From assembly GCA_013215025.1 (NCBI GenBank), contig JABSRR010000031.1, positions 1-9,253 of the forward strand: a stretch of DNA of 9,253 nucleotides. The letters run 5' to 3'. A program made the position numbers and the translations under genes. The notes under the pieces are model-generated. The model was not told the origin of the DNA. It was given only the letters and a program-made list of their open reading frames with translations, and searched no databases. The DNA is from Pseudomonadales bacterium. Its GTDB lineage: Bacteria; Pseudomonadota; Gammaproteobacteria; Pseudomonadales; DT-91. Shown one piece after another: positions 5,800 to 9,253 of the stretch (the first letter of the stretch is position 1; the number at the start of each line of letters is the position of its first letter).

Positions 5800-7200
5800 T
5801 TAATGCAGATTGGCGTTAATCCAGTAATGGCAAACAATACTGGCGGCATAGCCCAATGCTATCACGGGCGTCCATTTTAAATGAGCAAAAAACGTGTATT
5901 GACCCTTGGCTTGCCCCATGAGCGCAACGCCTGCTGCTGAGCCAACAGAGAGTAAGCTGCCGCCGACACCTGCGGTTAAGGTCACCAACAACCAATGAAA
6001 CTGCGACATCTCAGGCTGCATGGTAAGCACGGCAAACATTACCGGTATATTGTCTACAATCGCAGATATAATGCCGACTAAAATATTGGCTACGGCAGGG
6101 CCAAGATCACCGTAGATATAGCTGGATGCGAGACTAAGATAACCGATGAAGGCTAATCCACCGACAGACATGATGACGCCATAGAAAAAAAACAGCGTGT
6201 CCCACTCGGCTTTCGCCACGCGGTCAAACACATCAAAGCGGCCATTATTCGCAGAGCCTGGCGGTGCCATAACATTATCAAACGGTACACGGCGGCTCAT
6301 ACGAAGGTAGAAGCCAAAAAACTTAAGTAATGCAAGGCCAGTCATCATGCCAAACACGGGTGGAATATGCAGCAGGGTATGGAAACTGATCGCAAGCACG
6401 ATGGTGGTTAAGAATAAAATAATGATATGAATGCCGCCGTAACGCAGCGGGCTCATTGATTCAGCTTTTGGCGCCGGCAATTCGGTGCTGATGTAAAACT
6501 GCATAATCGCAGCGGGCACGATAAAATTCACAATTGATGGTACAAATAAATGAAAAAAATCAAAAAATGGCATGATGCCTTTCTGCCAAACCATCAGCGT
6601 CGTAATATCACCAAATGGGCTGAACGCACCACCGGCATTGGCTGCAACAACAATATTGATGCAGGATAAAGATACAAACTCGGGTTTGTTTTCACCAACC
6701 GCTAAAATGACAGCACACATAATTAATGCAGTCGTTAGGTTATCGGCAATGGGTGAAATGATGAAAGCTAAAATACCGGTTACCCAAAACAGTTGCCGGT
6801 AGCTTAACCGCATATCAATCAGTTTATCTCGCAAGGCATCGAAGACGCCGCGTTCAACCATGGCGTTGATGTAAGTCATGGCAACTAATAAAAAGAAAAA
6901 TAGCTCAACGTACTCGAGAAAGTTATGGCGAATTGCCTCTTCAACGGTGTGATCAAAACCGTTCTGATGATAAATCCAGGCGATTAGTGCCCAGATAATG
7001 CCAGCAGATAGCATAACGGGTTTTGATTTGCGCATATGGATTTTTTCTTCCAGGATCACCAAAACATAAGCGATAAAAAAAATCATAATTGCGCTGTATC
7101 CAACCCAGTGCTGAGTGAGGTTAAGCTCAGCGCCAGTTGCTGCCCAGGCTGAGCTAGGCGCAAGTATGCACAGTAAAAAGAGAGGTAAAAAATGTAACAC
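5800..7200 (-). CDS. nhaD: NhaD-type Na+/H+ antiporter
   Basis: NhaD exports sodium (and often lithium) in exchange for protons across the inner membrane, giving salt tolerance and pH control. It is common in marine and haloalkaliphilic gammaproteobacteria. The 466-residue protein is strongly hydrophobic, with many membrane segments. Its N-terminus looks like a signal peptide (hydrophobic residues 4-14, then AWA with likely cleavage after residue 20), as is usual in NhaD. Diagnostic motifs are SPIADNLTTAL (149-159), GGAFSPFGDITT (190-201) and, in the second half, IVDNIPVMF (about 381-389). The paired DN motifs reflect the inverted-repeat architecture of the ion transporter (IT) superfamily. 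The start is GTG at 7200, preceded six bases upstream by AAGG. No ATG start occurs nearby in frame, and the GTG start gives a complete signal peptide. A consensus -10 box lies just upstream, so the gene probably has its own promoter separate from panC. Confidence 0.93.
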   Translation of the reverse strand: MLHFLPLFLLCILAPSSAWAATGAELNLTQHWVGYSAIMIFFIAYVLVILEEKIHMRKSKPVMLSAGIIWALIAWIYHQNGFDHTVEEAIRHNFLEYVELFFFLLVAMTYINAMVERGVFDALRDKLIDMRLSYRQLFWVTGILAFIISPIADNLTTALIMCAVILAVGENKPEFVSLSCINIVVAANAGGAFSPFGDITTLMVWQKGIMPFFDFFHLFVPSIVNFIVPAAIMQFYISTELPAPKAESMSPLRYGGIHIIILFLTTIVLAISFHTLLHIPPVFGMMTGLALLKFFGFYLRMSRRVPFDNVMAPPGSANNGRFDVFDRVAKAEWDTLFFFYGVIMSVGGLAFIGYLSLASSYIYGDLGPAVANILVGIISAIVDNIPVMFAVLTMQPEMSQFHWLLVTLTAGVGGSLLSVGSAAGVALMGQAKGQYTFFAHLKWTPVIALGYAASIVCHYWINANLH

Positions 7201-7262
7201 GGGTAGCCTTAGGAGAAGATCAGAATTAGGTCTTATTATAGACCCGATGATTTGAACAAGCT
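7201..7262 (-). promoter_or_regulatory. Likely nhaD promoter with a dyad over the -10 box
   Basis: Read on the minus strand, a perfect TATAAT -10 box occupies 7240-7235. The best -35 candidates (AGCTTG 7262-7257 or GCTTGT 7261-7256, 15-16 bases away) are weak, so help from an activator is plausible. The -10 box lies at the centre of a 16-bp dyad, GGTCT-ATAATA-AGACC (7244-7229). The leader would be about 25-30 bases, too short for a riboswitch. The rest of the panC-nhaD spacer (7263-7392) is AT-rich, with only a small AGCTA/TAGCT stem at 7367-7380. Confidence 0.5.
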
Positions 7263-7392
7263 GCCTAATTTAAGCCTGAAATATATTTGATATCCAAAGC
7301 TGAGAAGTTTGTCTTTTTATTAACAGTAGACATGATTATTAATATGTTTGTTTATTGCTGCAGTTAAGCTAAATCTAGCTATTAAAGCCAAT

Positions 7393-8253
7393 CTAGCGGT
7401 CAAAGCAAATATTGTCGATAAGTCGGGTGTTTCCAAGATAGGCGGCCAATAATACTACTATGGATTGAGTCTCTGGACGCAAGGGCTGCAAAGAGATTGC
7501 GTCAACGATGTTTAAATAATCGACCATAAAACCCGCCGCTTGTAATTGCTCACAGGACTCTGTTCGCAGCTGCTCTAGCGCCGATGGCGTGAGCTCGTGA
7601 GTAGTTTGTAGAGACTGCTGGCAGGCTTTTAAAGTTTGGTAAATTAGCGGCGCAGTCGCACGCTGCTGCGCGTCTAAATACTGATTGCGAGAGCTAAGTG
7701 CTAGGCCATCATCGGCACGAGTTGTAGGTACACTTACTATATGCGTTGGCATACATAAGTCGTTGACCATTTTTTTAATGATCGCCAATTGCTGGAAGTC
7801 TTTCTCACCAAAAACGGCAATATCGGCTTGTACAATATTCAATAACTTATTAACTATGGTGGTTACGCCATCAAAGTGTCCAGGCCTTGTTGCGCCACAG
7901 TGAAAATCACCTAGCTTGGGCACGGTGACTTTGCTGTGTGCCGCTAAACCTTCTGGGTAGATGACTGCTGTATCCGGTGTGAAAAGCGCATCAACCCCAA
8001 GCGCCTCAAGCTTTGCTTGATCGTCTGCTAAGGTGCGTGGGTATTTGTCAAGATCTTCATTAGCGCCAAACTGCAGTGGGTTAACATAAATGCTCACAAC
8101 CACGAAGTCGCACTGCGCTTTGGCAACATTCACTAAGTTTAAGTGGCCTTGGTGTAAATTACCCATGGTTGGCACAAAGCCGATGCCTTGTTGCTGGTCT
8201 CTAGCCTCTTTAATAATGCTTTGCAGGGCAGCAATTGACTGAACGGTGTGCAT
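7393..8253 (-). CDS. panC: Pantothenate synthetase (pantoate–beta-alanine ligase)
   Basis: PanC joins pantoate and beta-alanine using ATP, through a pantoyl-adenylate intermediate, to give pantothenate, the precursor of coenzyme A. The 286-residue length is typical. It shows the nucleotidylyltransferase-like HxGH motif in PTMGNLHQGH (H34, H37), YVNPLQF (56-62), the pantoate-binding region around GHFDGV (125-130), FGEKD (148-152) and the KMSKS-equivalent loop LSSRNQYL (186-193). The asparagine at 32 (often alanine) is a minor variant. The start codon follows the panB stop by three bases and lacks a Shine-Dalgarno, so translation is probably coupled to panB. The beta-alanine supplier panD is not in the window and no open frame for it is seen. 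A strong terminator is not visible after the stop. Confidence 0.98.
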   Translation of the reverse strand: MHTVQSIAALQSIIKEARDQQQGIGFVPTMGNLHQGHLNLVNVAKAQCDFVVVSIYVNPLQFGANEDLDKYPRTLADDQAKLEALGVDALFTPDTAVIYPEGLAAHSKVTVPKLGDFHCGATRPGHFDGVTTIVNKLLNIVQADIAVFGEKDFQQLAIIKKMVNDLCMPTHIVSVPTTRADDGLALSSRNQYLDAQQRATAPLIYQTLKACQQSLQTTHELTPSALEQLRTESCEQLQAAGFMVDYLNIVDAISLQPLRPETQSIVVLLAAYLGNTRLIDNICFDR

Positions 8254-8256
8254 GAT

Positions 8257-9048
8257 TTAACGAAAACAGTGTTCAGCGGCTGGAAATGATTGCTCAACCA
8301 CTGCTTGATGATATGCGGCAATAGCTGCTTGAATAGAGTCAGCATCTTGCATAAAGTTTTTGACAAATTTTGCCGGTTGGGTGTTCAGGCCCAATAAGTC
8401 ATGCAAAACCAATACTTGGCCCGTTGTATATTTGCCTGCACCGATGCCGATCGTGGGCACAGATACCGCTTGATCAACTCGTGCGGCAACCTCTTCAGGT
8501 ACACATTCCAATAAAATAACCTGCGCACCGGCTTGTTCTAGGGCGATAGCATCGTCAATCAAATGTTGAGCCTGAGCTTCGCCACGACCCTGCACCTTAT
8601 AGCCACCAAGTATATTCACAGTTTGCGGGGTTAAGCCAATATGCGCGCACACGGGAACGCCAGCGGCGACAAGCGTACTTATGGTTGCAGCTAGATGTTG
8701 GCCACCTTCCATTTTGATCATATGGCCGCCAGACTGCATCAATTGGCGCGCATGTTTGACGGCATCTTCCGTGCTGGTATAGGACATAAACGGCATGTCA
8801 GCGATTATCAAGCAATGTGAATTGCCAGCTGCAACGCAGGCGGTGTGGTAAGCCATATCCTCAATACTGACGCTAACCGTAGTTTCTTTACCTTGCAGCA
8901 CCATACCTAATGAATCACCGACCAAGATGATATCAACGCCTGCTTGATTAATGGCGCGTGCAAAAATTGCATCATAGGCAGCAACCATGCTGAATTTTTG
9001 CTGTTCTATCTTCTTTTGTAACAACGTTGCTACTGTCACTGGCTTCAT
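8257..9048 (-). CDS. panB: 3-methyl-2-oxobutanoate hydroxymethyltransferase (ketopantoate hydroxymethyltransferase)
   Basis: PanB transfers a hydroxymethyl group from 5,10-methylenetetrahydrofolate to 2-ketoisovalerate, the first committed step of pantothenate synthesis. The 263-residue protein aligns at identical numbering with E. coli PanB at the key residues: metal-binding D45 (in VGDSLGMVLQG) and D84 (IADMPFMSY), K112 and E114 (IKMEGG), H136 (AHIGLTPQ) and the general base E181 (LLECVP), plus GIGAG near residue 200. The enzyme is a cytoplasmic TIM-barrel decamer in characterised species. The ATG at 9048 is preceded by AAAGG nine bases upstream. It lies 58 bp after folK and three bases before panC, the usual folK-panB-panC order in gammaproteobacteria. 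Its substrate 2-ketoisovalerate is also the keto-acid partner of valine in the IlvE reaction encoded at 2672-3601. Confidence 0.98.
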   Translation of the reverse strand: MKPVTVATLLQKKIEQQKFSMVAAYDAIFARAINQAGVDIILVGDSLGMVLQGKETTVSVSIEDMAYHTACVAAGNSHCLIIADMPFMSYTSTEDAVKHARQLMQSGGHMIKMEGGQHLAATISTLVAAGVPVCAHIGLTPQTVNILGGYKVQGRGEAQAQHLIDDAIALEQAGAQVILLECVPEEVAARVDQAVSVPTIGIGAGKYTTGQVLVLHDLLGLNTQPAKFVKNFMQDADSIQAAIAAYHQAVVEQSFPAAEHCFR

Positions 9049-9106
9049 AGCAGTATGCCTTTGATGATAAGCGAGAGTTGATATTTAGTGCCGCAAGCTT
9101 AATGAA

Positions 9107-9253
9107 TTAAAGCTGAATGTTCAATTTTTTCAGGTCTTGCCAGTCTAAACGATCTGCCAGTGTCGAAAGTGCTTGGCCATCTGGCATTGATAAGTTGGGG
9201 GCAATTTCAAGTAACGGCATGATCACAAAGTTACGCAAATGCATTCTGGGGTG
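9107..9253 (-). CDS. folK: C-terminal end of 2-amino-4-hydroxy-6-hydroxymethyldihydropteridine pyrophosphokinase (HPPK)
   Basis: Only the last 48 codons are in the window. The gene enters from the right edge and ends at TAA (9109-9107). The visible peptide begins HPRMHLRNFVIMPLLEIAPN, which matches the conserved C-terminal HPR...R.FV..PL.EIAP signature of HPPK, the enzyme that pyrophosphorylates the pterin before its condensation with p-aminobenzoate in folate synthesis. It is too short to appear as a normal-sized open frame but is well supported by the motif and by its position 58 bp upstream of panB, where folK commonly sits. The pteridine and ATP-binding N-terminal parts cannot be assessed. 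Confidence 0.92.
   Translation of the reverse strand, partial: HPRMHLRNFVIMPLLEIAPNLSMPDGQALSTLADRLDWQDLKKLNIQL

Noticed and set aside
6572..6802. Plus-strand open frame inside nhaD
   Set aside because: Antisense to conserved NhaD membrane segments; no independent evidence for expression.
7367..7380. AGCTA/TAGCT hairpin after panC as a terminator
   Set aside because: Stem is only five A/T-rich pairs and no T-tract follows on the minus strand.
7201..7392. Sodium riboswitch upstream of nhaD
   Set aside because: The predicted leader is only about 25-30 bases and I see no riboswitch-like fold in it.
7685..7903. Plus-strand open frame inside panC
   Set aside because: Antisense shadow of a fully conserved panC region.

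Overview
This window looks like chromosomal core-genome DNA from a gammaproteobacterium, probably a marine or saline one. The evidence is the glnE–ilvE neighbourhood (as in Pseudomonas and relatives), the folK–panB–panC cluster typical of gammaproteobacteria, an LpxL-type lipid A acyltransferase (so a Gram-negative outer membrane) and an NhaD sodium/proton antiporter. Genus cannot be fixed from the sequence. Base composition looks even and moderate, and I see no transposase, integrase, tRNA, rRNA or CRISPR array.

Layout. Positions 1-2421 (+) hold the 3' part of glnE, cut by the left edge. A 250-bp spacer with several inverted repeats leads into ilvE (2672-3601, +), which ends at a good intrinsic terminator. 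A convergent spacer with a degenerate 15-bp tandem repeat follows. On the minus strand, read right to left, come an unrecognised 156-aa gene (5645-5175), a stand-alone TerB-like gene (5155-4706) and an lpxL-like acyltransferase (4701-3760), closely spaced and probably one transcript. Upstream of them, nhaD (7200-5800, minus) has its own likely promoter with a dyad over the -10 box. The right end is folK (3' end only, 9253-9107), panB (9048-8257) and panC (8253-7393), also minus strand and probably one operon.

How the genes work together. GlnE tunes glutamine synthetase activity to nitrogen status, and IlvE moves amino groups between glutamate and branched-chain keto acids. IlvE and PanB both use 2-ketoisovalerate, so the window holds two competing users of that metabolite. 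PanB and PanC make pantothenate for coenzyme A. FolK serves folate synthesis, which supplies the methylene-tetrahydrofolate used by PanB. NhaD handles sodium and pH stress, and the LpxL-like enzyme acts on lipid A or a related membrane lipid.

Most of the window is ordinary. The parts worth a second look are the structured ilvE leader with a 13-codon Leu/Ile-rich reading frame ending just before ilvE, the orphan–TerB–acyltransferase gene set, and the operator-like dyad at the nhaD promoter. I found no convincing new multi-gene system.
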